Source: CAYMST01 sp964393115 (GTDB lineage Bacteria; Bacteroidota; Bacteroidia; Cytophagales; Cyclobacteriaceae). Taken from it: DNA of 7,680 bases. The stretch lies in contig CAYMST010000231.1 in NCBI GenBank assembly GCA_964393115.1, forward strand, positions 1 to 7,680. The letters run 5' to 3'. Of this stretch, positions 1-6,558 are shown one piece after another. The stretch's first letter is position 1. Each line of letters opens with the position of its first letter. Both the position numbers and the translations under genes were made by a program. The notes under the pieces were generated by a model. The model was not told where the DNA came from. It saw only the letters and a list, made by a program, of their open reading frames with translations, and made no database searches.

Positions 1-929
1 CTTATCCCGTTAAGATATTCGGAGGCTCTGGTTCTCCCATTTTAGCACAGAAAATTGCCGAACATTACGGACAGCCCCTCGGCAAAGTGGCACTTCAACG
101 ATTTAGTGACGGAGAATTTTCAGTAAGGTACGAAGAGTCCATTCGAGGATGTAACGTATTTATCATCCAATCGACAAAGGCACCAAGCGATAACATCATG
201 GAATTACTCCTGATGGTAGATGCCGCGAAAAGAGCAAGTGCTAAATATGTAACGGTAGTAGTCCCTTACTTCGGTTATGCACGCCAAGACAGAAAAGACC
301 GCCCAAGAGTGCCTATTGCAGCCAAACTAATGGCTAATCTTATCTCAGCATCAGGAGCACATCGCATTATGACCTGTGACCTGCATGCGGGACAAATTCA
401 AGGATTTTTTGACATCCCCGTTGACCACTTAGATGGTTCGTGGGTGTTTATACCATACATCAGAAGTCTAAACCTTGACAATCTTTTATTTGCTTCCCCA
501 GATGTGGGCGGTTCCGCAAGGACCCGATTCTACGCAAAGCATTTAAATGCTGAAATGGTTATCTGTGACAAACACAGAAAGCGCGCCAATGAGATTGCCT
601 CGATGCAAATCATCGGTGATGTGGAAGGCATGGATGTGATACTAGTAGATGACTTAGTAGACACCGCCGGTACGATAACCAGAGCAGCAAATCTCATCAT
701 GGAAAAAGGAGCTACCTCAGTAAGGGCCGTATGTACACACCCGATACTATCAGGAGATGCTTACGAGAAAATCGAAAAATCGATGCTCACGGAGTTAGTA
801 GTGGCAGACACGATCAAACTTAAGCGTGAAAGCGAGAAGATCAACATTATTTCGGTTTCGAAATTATTTGCGGAAGCTATTCATCGTGTGCACAACCATG
901 AATCCATCAGTTCTTTATTTATTTCGTAA
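1..929 (+). CDS. prs: Ribose-phosphate pyrophosphokinase (PRPP synthetase), 5'-truncated by window edge
   Basis: Cytosolic enzyme that transfers pyrophosphate from ATP to ribose 5-phosphate to make PRPP, the precursor of purines, pyrimidines, NAD, histidine and tryptophan. The reading frame is open from base 3 and gives 308 codons before TAA. The family is about 310-315 aa, so only a few N-terminal residues are missing. A GTG at 87 is internal: the frame upstream encodes the conserved N-terminus (KIFGGSGSPILAQKIAEHYG, then PLGKV and RFSDGE). Seen in order: the ATP-binding loop YARQDRK (about 276-296), DLHAGQIQGFF with the divalent-metal histidine (about 378-410), a variant of the SPDxGG motif (ASPDVGG), the catalytic lysine/arginine segment CDKHRKRAN, and the PRPP-binding loop VDDLVDTAGTI (about 645-677). 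rplY follows after 18 bp, almost certainly in the same operon. Identification is very secure; only the true start lies outside the window. Confidence 0.97.
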   Translation, partial: YPVKIFGGSGSPILAQKIAEHYGQPLGKVALQRFSDGEFSVRYEESIRGCNVFIIQSTKAPSDNIMELLLMVDAAKRASAKYVTVVVPYFGYARQDRKDRPRVPIAAKLMANLISASGAHRIMTCDLHAGQIQGFFDIPVDHLDGSWVFIPYIRSLNLDNLLFASPDVGGSARTRFYAKHLNAEMVICDKHRKRANEIASMQIIGDVEGMDVILVDDLVDTAGTITRAANLIMEKGATSVRAVCTHPILSGDAYEKIEKSMLTELVVADTIKLKRESEKINIISVSKLFAEAIHRVHNHESISSLFIS

Positions 930-947
930 CAATTACATTTTTTATAT

Positions 948-1541
948 ATGGAAACTATAGAGATTATAGGGTATAAAAGAGCAAATCTCGGAAAAACAGA
1001 TGCCGCTAGATTAAGAGCAGAAAACAACGTTCCATGCGTACTTTATGGTGGTGAGGAGCAGATTCATTTCTATACTCCTATCATTTTGTTCAGAGAGCTA
1101 GTCTACACGCCTAAAGCATACTTCGTCAACGTAAACGTTGAAGGCACAGTATACAAAGCTATCCTACAAGATGCACAGTTTCATCCGGTGAGCGAAACTT
1201 TGCTTCATGCTGATTTCTTACAGCTTTTCGATGATCGTATTGTAAAGATGGAAGTACCAGTAGAATTTGAAGGTTCTGCACCTGGTGTTCAAAAAGGGGG
1301 TAAGCTTATTCAAAAGCTTCGTAAAGTGAAGGTAAAAGGCTTGCCAGGAAACATTCCTTCTTCAATTAAAGTAAATGTCGATGATCTTGACTTAGGTAAG
1401 ACAGTGAAAATAGGTGCTGTTGAGCCAGATAATTTTGAGATTATGAATAATCCTCAAGTATCTATTGCTTCAGTAGAGATACCGAGAGCACTCAGAGGAA
1501 AATCAGAAGACGAAGAAGGAGAAGAGGGAGAAGAATCCTAA
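948..1541 (+). CDS. rplY: 50S ribosomal protein L25/general stress protein Ctc (long form)
   Basis: Ribosomal protein of the L25/TL5/Ctc family, which binds 5S rRNA on the large subunit. The 197-aa product is the long, two-domain form: an N-terminal 5S-binding L25 domain (about 1-92) with VPCVLYGG (28-35) and the family block QDAQFHPVSETLLHADF (74-90), then a C-terminal TL5-type beta domain (about 97-180) with GVQKGGKL and GLPGNIP. The last 13 residues (KSEDEEGEEGEES) form a very acidic tail, common in long-form L25 proteins. The ATG lies 18 bp after prs, in an AT-rich spacer without a Shine-Dalgarno sequence, which is usual for Bacteroidota. prs-rplY is a widely conserved pair. In many bacteria pth (peptidyl-tRNA hydrolase) follows, but here a terminator closes the operon directly after rplY. 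Confidence 0.95.
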   Translation: METIEIIGYKRANLGKTDAARLRAENNVPCVLYGGEEQIHFYTPIILFRELVYTPKAYFVNVNVEGTVYKAILQDAQFHPVSETLLHADFLQLFDDRIVKMEVPVEFEGSAPGVQKGGKLIQKLRKVKVKGLPGNIPSSIKVNVDDLDLGKTVKIGAVEPDNFEIMNNPQVSIASVEIPRALRGKSEDEEGEEGEES

Positions 1542-1566
1542 TTATTTTTCAAGTTATTATTTCAGC

Positions 1567-1600
1567 AAGGCCACCCATTGGGTGGCCTTTGTTTTTTATT
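1567..1600 (+). terminator. Intrinsic terminator of prs-rplY
   Basis: A perfect 10-bp stem, AAGGCCACCC (1567-1576) pairing with GGGTGGCCTT (1580-1589), has a 3-nt loop and is followed by the U-rich tract TGTTTTTTATTT. It begins 25 bp after the rplY stop. On the other strand the same hairpin lies 25 bp beyond the metH stop but lacks a good U tract, so it is at best a weak terminator for the convergent metH transcript. Confidence 0.9.
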
Positions 1601-1614
1601 TAGTTCTATTCAAC

Positions 1615-4326
1615 TTAATAAGCCAGGTTCTGACCTAACCAACGCTCTACGTCCTCTACTGTCATACCTTTTCTCGAAGCGTAGTTTTCAACCTGATCTT
1701 TTTCGATTTTACCTAATCCAAAATATTTGGAATCCGGATGGGCAAAATAAAAGCCACTGACCGAAGCTGCTGGATACATGGCATTAGAATCTGTTAGGGA
1801 TATACCCGTCTGTTCTTCCACATTCATCAAATCCCATAAAATCGGCTTCTCCGTATGGTCTGGGCATGCTGGATACCCAGGTGCAGGTCTTATTCCTGCA
1901 TATTTTTCTTTAATCAAAGCTTCGTTATCCAGTGCCTCATCATTCGCGTAACCCCATATCTCTTTGCGCACTTTTTCATGCATAAGTTCAGCAAAAGCTT
2001 CAGCAAGTCGATCAGCTACAGCCTTTACCATGATGGAATTATAGTCATCATGGTCACTTTCATACTGCTCTATAAGCTTTTCAATTCCAATACCTGTTGT
2101 CACTGCAAAGCAACCCATGTAATCCTGACTCGTTCCATTTGGCGCGATAAAGTCTGCAAGCGATAGGTTTGGCAATCCAGAGCCCTTTTTGCCTTGTTGC
2201 CTTAAAAAATGAAAACGTGTCAACTGCTCTCCAGCAGGATCTTTAACATCTATATCTCCCCATTCATTTCTGTTGGCCTTATATATCCCAACGATAGCAT
2301 TTGCGGTAAGACTACCAGAGGCTATAATACTATCCAACATGTCATTTGCATCTTGGTATAACTTCTTCGCTTCCTCACCAATTACTTTGTCTTCCAGTAT
2401 TTTAGGGAATTTCCCCTTTAGCATCCATGTTTGGAAAAACGGGGTCCAATCGATGTATTTCCTTATTTCTGCAAGTGAATAATCATTGAAAACTTTTGTT
2501 CCTAGGAATTCCGGCGGGGATGTTTGATGGTTTTCCCAATCCAACTTCATCGCGTTCTCCGTAGCCTGTGCAAAGGAGACATAGCTTTTATCTTTTTTCT
2601 TCGAGTGATAGTCTTCTCGAAAGTCCTCATATTCTCTTTTCGTAGAAGCAATAAAGTCCATAGGACTTGAACCTAAGAGTTCACCTGCAACAGGCACACT
2701 TCTAGAAGCGTCTAATACGTAAACCACTGGCCCTGAGTAGTTCGGATCAATTTTAACCGCAGTGTGCACTCTAGAGGTAGTCGCTCCGCCAATCAACAGT
2801 GGGATATTCATCCCTTCTTTTTCCATCATTTTGGCCACATCCACCATCTCATCTAGTGAAGGGGTAATTAAACCACTCAACCCAATAATATTCGCTCCTT
2901 GCTTTTTAGCCTCTTCGATAATCTTTTCTCCTGGCACCATTACACCAAGATCAATGATCTCATAGTTGTTACACGACAATACTACGCCCACGATATTTTT
3001 ACCAATATCATGAACATCACCTTTGACGGTAGCCAAAAGTATCTTACCTGCTGTTTCACCTGCCGATTTCTCAGCTTCCAAAAATGGATTGAGATAGGCA
3101 ACAGCTTTTTTCATCACACGAGCGCTTTTCACCACTTGCGGTAAAAACATTTTTCCCTCGCCAAATAGATCACCAACCACATTCATTCCATCCATCAATG
3201 GCCCTTCGATAACGTGCAACGGCCGATCAAATTTTTGCCGGGCCTCCTCGGTATCTTCTTCTATGTATTCAACAATGCCCTTTACCAAGGCATGTTCCAA
3301 ACGTTTCTCAACAGAACCTTGCCGCCAGGTATCGTCTTTTTTCTCCGTCTTTCCACCGCTTTTTACGGTTTCGGCAAAATCCAACAAGCGTTCGGTGGCA
3401 TCTTCACGGCGATCAAGCAGTACATCTTCAACATGCTCAAGCAAGTCTTTCGGTATATCATCATAGACCTCTAGCATGGCCGGATTAACGATCCCCATAT
3501 CCATTCCTTGTCCAATGGCATGGTAAAGGAACGCCGAGTGCATGGCCTCACGCACTCCATTATTTCCTCTAAAGGAAAAAGAAACATTACTTACTCCACC
3601 GCTAACATGTGCTCCAGGTAGATTTTCTCTTACCCACCTTGTAGCTTGAAAGAAGTCTATAGCATTCTTTCGGTGTTCTGCCATTCCCGTAGCCACTGGG
3701 AAAATATTTAGGTCAAAAATGATATCCTGCGGCGGAAAATTCACCTTTGGACCGGTCAATACATCATACGAACGCTGACATATTTCCACACGACGCTCAT
3801 AGTTGTCTGCTTGCCCGTCCTCATCAAAGGCCATGACGATAACTGCAGCGCCATACTGTTTGATCTTCTTCGCTTGCCGAACAAACTCCTCCTCTCCTAC
3901 CTTTATGGAGATGGAGTTTACGACACACTTTCCTTGTGCGCACTTAAGACCAGCTTCAATAATTTCCCATTTAGAACTGTCAATCATTATAGGAATACGG
4001 GCGATATCAGGCTCAGCAGCGATGAGGTTTAAGAATCGCGTCATAGCGTCAACGCCATCAATCATACCCTCATCCATATTGATATCAATGATCTGGGCAC
4101 CACCTTCCACCTGATTTCTGGCTATCTCCAAAGCTTCATCATACTGCTCCTCTTTGATAAGCCTTAAAAACTTCCTTGAACCCGTAACATTAGTGCGTTC
4201 TCCAACATTGACAAAGTTCAATTCTGGTGTAATGACCAATGGCTCTAACCCGCTTAACCTCATGTGAGGCACATGACCCCATTTATATTGATATTTACCT
4301 TGATAGTCAGGATGGATATTTTCCAT
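1615..4326 (-). CDS. metH: Methionine synthase, cobalamin-dependent: folate, B12 and activation domains (C-terminal part of split MetH)
   Basis: Carries methyl-tetrahydrofolate through cobalamin to homocysteine, together with the separately encoded homocysteine domain at 4986-5996. The 903 aa align along their whole length with E. coli MetH from about residue 330 on. Domains in order: pterin-binding TIM barrel (about 35-300; NVGERTNVTGS, DINMDEGM at 81-88, MIDSSKW, NSIS); cobalamin cap helices (about 335-425; EGPLMDGMNVVGDLFGEGKM); Rossmann B12 domain (about 428-560) with DVHDIG, in which His439 is the expected lower cobalt ligand, SGL (484-486) and GGATTS (513-518); AdoMet-dependent reactivation domain (about 600-903) with RPAPGYPACP at 813-822 and the C-terminus ERWLGQNLAY. 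The ATG at 4326 is the first start before the conserved region and no SD is seen. A terminator lies 66 bp upstream, so expression needs read-through or its own unseen promoter. One oddity: the DPNIF motif of the folate barrel reads DLNIF (205-209). Confidence 0.97.
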   Translation of the reverse strand: MENIHPDYQGKYQYKWGHVPHMRLSGLEPLVITPELNFVNVGERTNVTGSRKFLRLIKEEQYDEALEIARNQVEGGAQIIDINMDEGMIDGVDAMTRFLNLIAAEPDIARIPIMIDSSKWEIIEAGLKCAQGKCVVNSISIKVGEEEFVRQAKKIKQYGAAVIVMAFDEDGQADNYERRVEICQRSYDVLTGPKVNFPPQDIIFDLNIFPVATGMAEHRKNAIDFFQATRWVRENLPGAHVSGGVSNVSFSFRGNNGVREAMHSAFLYHAIGQGMDMGIVNPAMLEVYDDIPKDLLEHVEDVLLDRREDATERLLDFAETVKSGGKTEKKDDTWRQGSVEKRLEHALVKGIVEYIEEDTEEARQKFDRPLHVIEGPLMDGMNVVGDLFGEGKMFLPQVVKSARVMKKAVAYLNPFLEAEKSAGETAGKILLATVKGDVHDIGKNIVGVVLSCNNYEIIDLGVMVPGEKIIEEAKKQGANIIGLSGLITPSLDEMVDVAKMMEKEGMNIPLLIGGATTSRVHTAVKIDPNYSGPVVYVLDASRSVPVAGELLGSSPMDFIASTKREYEDFREDYHSKKKDKSYVSFAQATENAMKLDWENHQTSPPEFLGTKVFNDYSLAEIRKYIDWTPFFQTWMLKGKFPKILEDKVIGEEAKKLYQDANDMLDSIIASGSLTANAIVGIYKANRNEWGDIDVKDPAGEQLTRFHFLRQQGKKGSGLPNLSLADFIAPNGTSQDYMGCFAVTTGIGIEKLIEQYESDHDDYNSIMVKAVADRLAEAFAELMHEKVRKEIWGYANDEALDNEALIKEKYAGIRPAPGYPACPDHTEKPILWDLMNVEEQTGISLTDSNAMYPAASVSGFYFAHPDSKYFGLGKIEKDQVENYASRKGMTVEDVERWLGQNLAY

Positions 4327-4392
4327 GAATGCTTGTTGAGATTAATTGAAACGCCTTAACTATGACCTAAACTCCGGATTGAGGATAATCAT

Positions 4393-4433
4393 AAAAAAGG
4401 CCACAAAAAAGGAAAGGTGACTACTCGCCACCT
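4393..4433 (-). terminator. Intrinsic terminator after the QueF-like gene
   Basis: Read on the minus strand, AGGTGG (4433-4428) pairs with TCACCT (4420-4415) across a 7-nt loop. That gives six pairs, including one G-U that only forms in minus-strand RNA. TTTCCTTTTTT and a second T run follow. It starts about 50 bp after the QueF-like stop and ends 66 bp before the start of the large metH gene, so it should separate the two transcriptionally or attenuate between them. Confidence 0.7.
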
Positions 4434-4484
4434 ATTCCATTATTTTTTACTTGTTAAAATATTTCTATTCTCTAAAAGGCGACA

Positions 4485-4922
4485 TTACATCAGCACTTGC
4501 CAACTGTCATCTGATCCACCAGAGTACCAGTCTTTGTACTTTTCGTCGCCACCACGTGCTCCCCAGTCTGAGTCAATTGTCAATCTTGAGCTTATTCCTC
4601 CTCTTGGGTTACAAACCATTACTACACGCAATCTATCTGGATCATACACATCCATAAGATGATCATAAAAGATGTTGATCAAACGCTCGTAAGATACGGT
4701 AATATCACGGATATGAAACACATATTGTTTTAGTGACTTTAATTCAACAATTTTCTTTTTTGGATACATGGTCAAAAAAACTGTCGCAAAATCAGGTTGT
4801 TCTTTTACTCCCAAGAATGTAAACTCCGGGATTTTTATTTTGATCTCATAGGCTTGAGAAGAAGGGTTAGGAATGGCCTTCAGAATATCCTTGTCTATTT
4901 GATCATATAATTTGACCGCCAT
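4485..4922 (-). CDS. QueF-family (preQ0 reductase-like) protein lacking the catalytic cysteine
   Basis: Small 145-aa protein homologous to unimodular QueF (NADPH-dependent 7-cyano-7-deazaguanine reductase, preQ1 synthase; T-fold). Family hallmarks seen: IPNP (17-20), PEFTFL (32-37), QPDFA with Asp44 (42-46), the NADPH/QueF signature ELKSLKQY (60-67), Glu79 at the substrate-anchoring position, DPDRL (94-98) and PRGGIS (106-111). Active QueF has a cysteine directly after the PEFT-x-L segment that forms a thioimide with preQ0. Here that codon (4809-4811, GGA) gives Gly38, and one residue is missing before QPDFA. The His that precedes the conserved Glu is Tyr78. The protein should therefore not reduce preQ0 by the known mechanism. 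Residues 121-145 form a Gly/Asp/Trp-rich tail not typical of QueF. It sits 63 bp after the homocysteine-domain metH gene and 158 bp before the other metH gene, with its own -7 element and terminator. Automatic annotation would probably call it queF. Family assignment is secure; function is unknown. Confidence 0.85.
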   Translation of the reverse strand: MAVKLYDQIDKDILKAIPNPSSQAYEIKIKIPEFTFLGVKEQPDFATVFLTMYPKKKIVELKSLKQYVFHIRDITVSYERLINIFYDHLMDVYDPDRLRVVMVCNPRGGISSRLTIDSDWGARGGDEKYKDWYSGGSDDSWQVLM

Positions 4923-4947
4923 ATTGATTAATTAGTTATAATTTTTG

Positions 4948-4979
4948 CAAATCTATAATATTGAACTGGGTTCTTAAAA
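4948..4979 (-). promoter_or_regulatory. Candidate Bacteroidota-type promoter for the QueF-like gene
   Basis: On the minus strand, TAGATTTG (4955-4948) is an exact match to the Bacteroidota -7 consensus TAnnTTTG. Twenty bases upstream lies TTTT (4979-4976), a weak -33 element without the usual final G. The ATG is 25 bases downstream of the -7 box, leaving a leader of about 20 nt. The spacing is good, but the site lies in AT-rich sequence where chance matches occur. Confidence 0.45.
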
Positions 4980-4985
4980 GCTATT

Positions 4986-5996
4986 TTACCGGACAATGTC
5001 CTCCATTTTCTCTAGCGTCCTTGGCTCATATTCCACAGCCAAATCAGCTATCGCTCTGATATGATCTGGAGTAGTACCGCAGCATCCACCAATTATATTA
5101 ATTAGGCCCTCATCTAAGAACCCTCTTATTTGTTCTACCATGTCTTGAGGTGTCTGGTCATATTCACCAAACTCATTGGGCAAACCGGCATTTGGGTGCG
5201 CGCTTATGTTAAATTCGGATTTATTTGATAGCACAGTAAGGTAAGGATGTAAGTCCTTTGCTCCAAGTGCGCAGTTTAATCCGACACTCATAAGTGGCAT
5301 ATGAGAGACCGATATTAAAAAGGCTTCTGTAGTCTGACCAGATAACGTTCGACCGGAAGCATCTGTAATGGTACCTGAGACCATGACCGGAACGTCTATT
5401 TCTCGTTCCTCCATAATTTCTTGTAGACCAAGAAGTGCCGCTTTGACATTAAGCGTGTCTATAATTGTTTCTAACAATAGGAAATCAACTCCACCATCAA
5501 TTAATGCTTCGGCTTGGTGCTTGAAGGCATTTTTTAGCTCATCAAATGACGTCATTCGCAAACCAGGTTGATTAATATCCGGTGATATAGAAGCGGTTTT
5601 ATTTGTAGGCCCCATAGAACCGGCAACAAAGCGAGGCTTCTCGGGATTAGCCTTTGTAAATTCATCAGCTATTTGGCGAGCAATCTTTGCCGACTGATAG
5701 TTAATATCATATACTAAGTGCTCCGTGTCATAATCTTCCTGGGCAATAGTCGTTCCACCAAACGTATTCGTTTCAACGATATCCGCACCGGCCTCAAAAT
5801 ACTCTTTATGAATTGCACTCAAGACATCAGGTCTAGTCAGCGCCAAAAGGTCATTATTACCCTTCAAGGGTTTGGGGTGGTCTCGAAGGGATTCGTTTCT
5901 AAAGTCTTCCTCTTCCAACTTGTAGCGCTGAATCATAGTACCCATCGCTCCATCCAAGACTAAAATTCTCTCTTTTAATAAATCCTTGACATTCAT
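4986..5996 (-). CDS. metH: Homocysteine S-methyltransferase domain protein (N-terminal part of split MetH)
   Basis: The homocysteine-binding, zinc-dependent barrel of cobalamin-dependent methionine synthase, encoded as its own 336-aa protein. It accepts the methyl group from methylcobalamin on the partner at 1615-4326 and passes it to homocysteine to form methionine. Seen: the N-terminal DGAMGTMIQ (15-23), ETNTFGGT (75-82), AGSMGPTNKTAS (125-136), LLLETIIDT (173-181), and the three zinc-ligand cysteines, Cys242 in GLNCALG and Cys305/Cys306 in GGCCGTTP (303-310). It stops where the E. coli linker to the folate barrel begins, ending YEPRTLEKMEDIVR. Together the halves total 1239 aa against about 1227 for E. 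coli MetH, so no domain is lost. The ATG at 5996 sits just before the usual start of the fold. A long non-coding region lies upstream, so this is the probable head of the methionine cluster. Confidence 0.95.
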   Translation of the reverse strand: MNVKDLLKERILVLDGAMGTMIQRYKLEEEDFRNESLRDHPKPLKGNNDLLALTRPDVLSAIHKEYFEAGADIVETNTFGGTTIAQEDYDTEHLVYDINYQSAKIARQIADEFTKANPEKPRFVAGSMGPTNKTASISPDINQPGLRMTSFDELKNAFKHQAEALIDGGVDFLLLETIIDTLNVKAALLGLQEIMEEREIDVPVMVSGTITDASGRTLSGQTTEAFLISVSHMPLMSVGLNCALGAKDLHPYLTVLSNKSEFNISAHPNAGLPNEFGEYDQTPQDMVEQIRGFLDEGLINIIGGCCGTTPDHIRAIADLAVEYEPRTLEKMEDIVR

Positions 5997-6066
5997 ACTT
6001 CAACACGACACATTTTATCGGACAACAACAGATTATTAGCTCCATTGTTCCTATTTCTCTGTAAAA

Positions 6067-6120
6067 TCGGGATCTATATTCGTCCAGAAAATGCCTAGCG
6101 CCCATCCCCGAAAGGGCACT
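6067..6120 (-). promoter_or_regulatory. Candidate structured RNA leader of the metH cluster (hairpin, possible pseudoknot)
   Basis: In minus-strand RNA, AGTGCCC (6120-6114) pairs with GGGCGCT (6103-6097): seven pairs, one of them G-U, around the 10-nt loop TTTCGGGGAT. The G-U pair becomes a C/A mismatch on the plus strand, so the structure favours minus-strand RNA, that is, the leader of the metH cluster 100 bp downstream. The loop is also complementary to GATCCCGA (6074-6067) further down the leader: five contiguous pairs, or seven with one bulged G. This would make an H-type pseudoknot. It fits no riboswitch class I know, and chance complementarity is quite possible. Confidence 0.3.
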
Positions 6121-6436
6121 GTGTGGTATGCAAAATCTTTTATCGAAGGCTAAATTAACTACTTTCTTATTCTACATAGCATAGTTACGTGCTAAAGTTT
6201 ACTTCAACTAATCCTTATTTTACAAAAACCTGACATCAAAATCTACCCGGAACGTCTAATCTTAATTATTGCCATTTATGTTATCCAAACCTTAAAAGAT
6301 AATTTGCGCTTTAAGGAACTTATAAAACATCATTTCTCAAGTCGAATACAACCAATCAACTTGATCACTAAGGTCTTGGCTGAAAAGGCCTTGCTCCATA
6401 GTTAGGAAACCAAGAATAGTGACCCTAAGCTATCAA

Positions 6437-6461
6437 TTGTACTATCGATTATCTAATTTTG
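6437..6461 (+). promoter_or_regulatory. Weak candidate promoter for the SulP transporter
   Basis: TAATTTTG (6454-6461) matches the Bacteroidota -7 element TAnnTTTG exactly. The nearest TTG upstream (6437-6439) is only 14 bases away, shorter than the usual 17-23. If used, it gives a leader of about 90 nt before the ATG at 6559. Confidence 0.3.
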
Positions 6462-6470
6462 CGCGCTTAA

Positions 6471-6490
6471 AATCTCGATTTTTGGAGATT
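6471..6490 (+). repeat. Short inverted repeat in the SulP leader
   Basis: AATCTC (6471-6476) and GAGATT (6485-6490) are perfect 6-base arms around the 8-base loop GATTTTTG. It lies just downstream of the candidate -7 box, where an operator or a 5'-leader hairpin could sit. No U tract follows, so it is not an intrinsic terminator. Confidence 0.3.
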
Positions 6491-6558
6491 AGGACACTAA
6501 ACAAATTCACAACTCCTACAATAGACAGTTCATATGTGGGGGATTTAAATAAATAGCT

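Larger units (their letters stand above)
5997..6558. other. 562-bp non-coding region between divergent metH and SulP genes
   Basis: No protein gene with a credible start was found on either strand. The half next to metH holds the candidate hairpin/pseudoknot leader at 6067-6120. The half next to the transporter holds a TAnnTTTG match (6454-6461) and a short inverted repeat (6471-6490). In between, an open frame at 6196-6402 (plus strand, 69 codons, stop at 6403-6405) has no ATG and no recognised similarity. No known SAM or cobalamin riboswitch consensus could be recognised by eye, and no tRNA was seen. Confidence 0.7.

Noticed and set aside
87..89. GTG at 87 as the start of prs
   Set aside because: The frame upstream encodes the conserved N-terminus of PRPP synthetase back to base 3, so this is an internal valine.
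1578..1760. 60-codon plus-strand frame starting in the rplY terminator
   Set aside because: It begins in the terminator loop and runs antisense to the conserved C-terminus of MetH.
1855..4114. Several plus-strand frames of 67-103 codons opposite metH
   Set aside because: They are antisense shadows of a highly conserved gene and show no family resemblance.
4485..4922. Calling the small gene a functional preQ1 synthase (queF)
   Set aside because: The nucleophilic Cys is Gly and the active-site His is Tyr. Cys104 lies elsewhere in the fold, just before PRGGIS, and is not an obvious substitute.
4327..4985. The split of metH as a sequencing frameshift or a recent disruption by an inserted gene
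   Set aside because: Both halves have clean starts and stops at a natural domain boundary, no residues of either domain are missing, and the gap contains an intact gene. It is a real split architecture.
4991..5001. Palindrome GGACAATGTCC near the stop of the homocysteine-domain gene as a terminator
   Set aside because: The arms are only five bases with a one-base centre and no T tract follows on the minus strand; it is part of the coding end.
5899..6105. 68-codon minus-strand frame overlapping the start of the homocysteine-domain gene
   Set aside because: It overlaps well-conserved coding sequence in another frame, starts inside a hairpin loop, and its translation resembles nothing known; treated as chance.
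5997..6180. SAM-I, SAM-II, SAH or cobalamin riboswitch in the metH leader
   Set aside because: None of the conserved core sequences could be found by reading the minus strand. Only an unclassified hairpin is visible, reported at low confidence.
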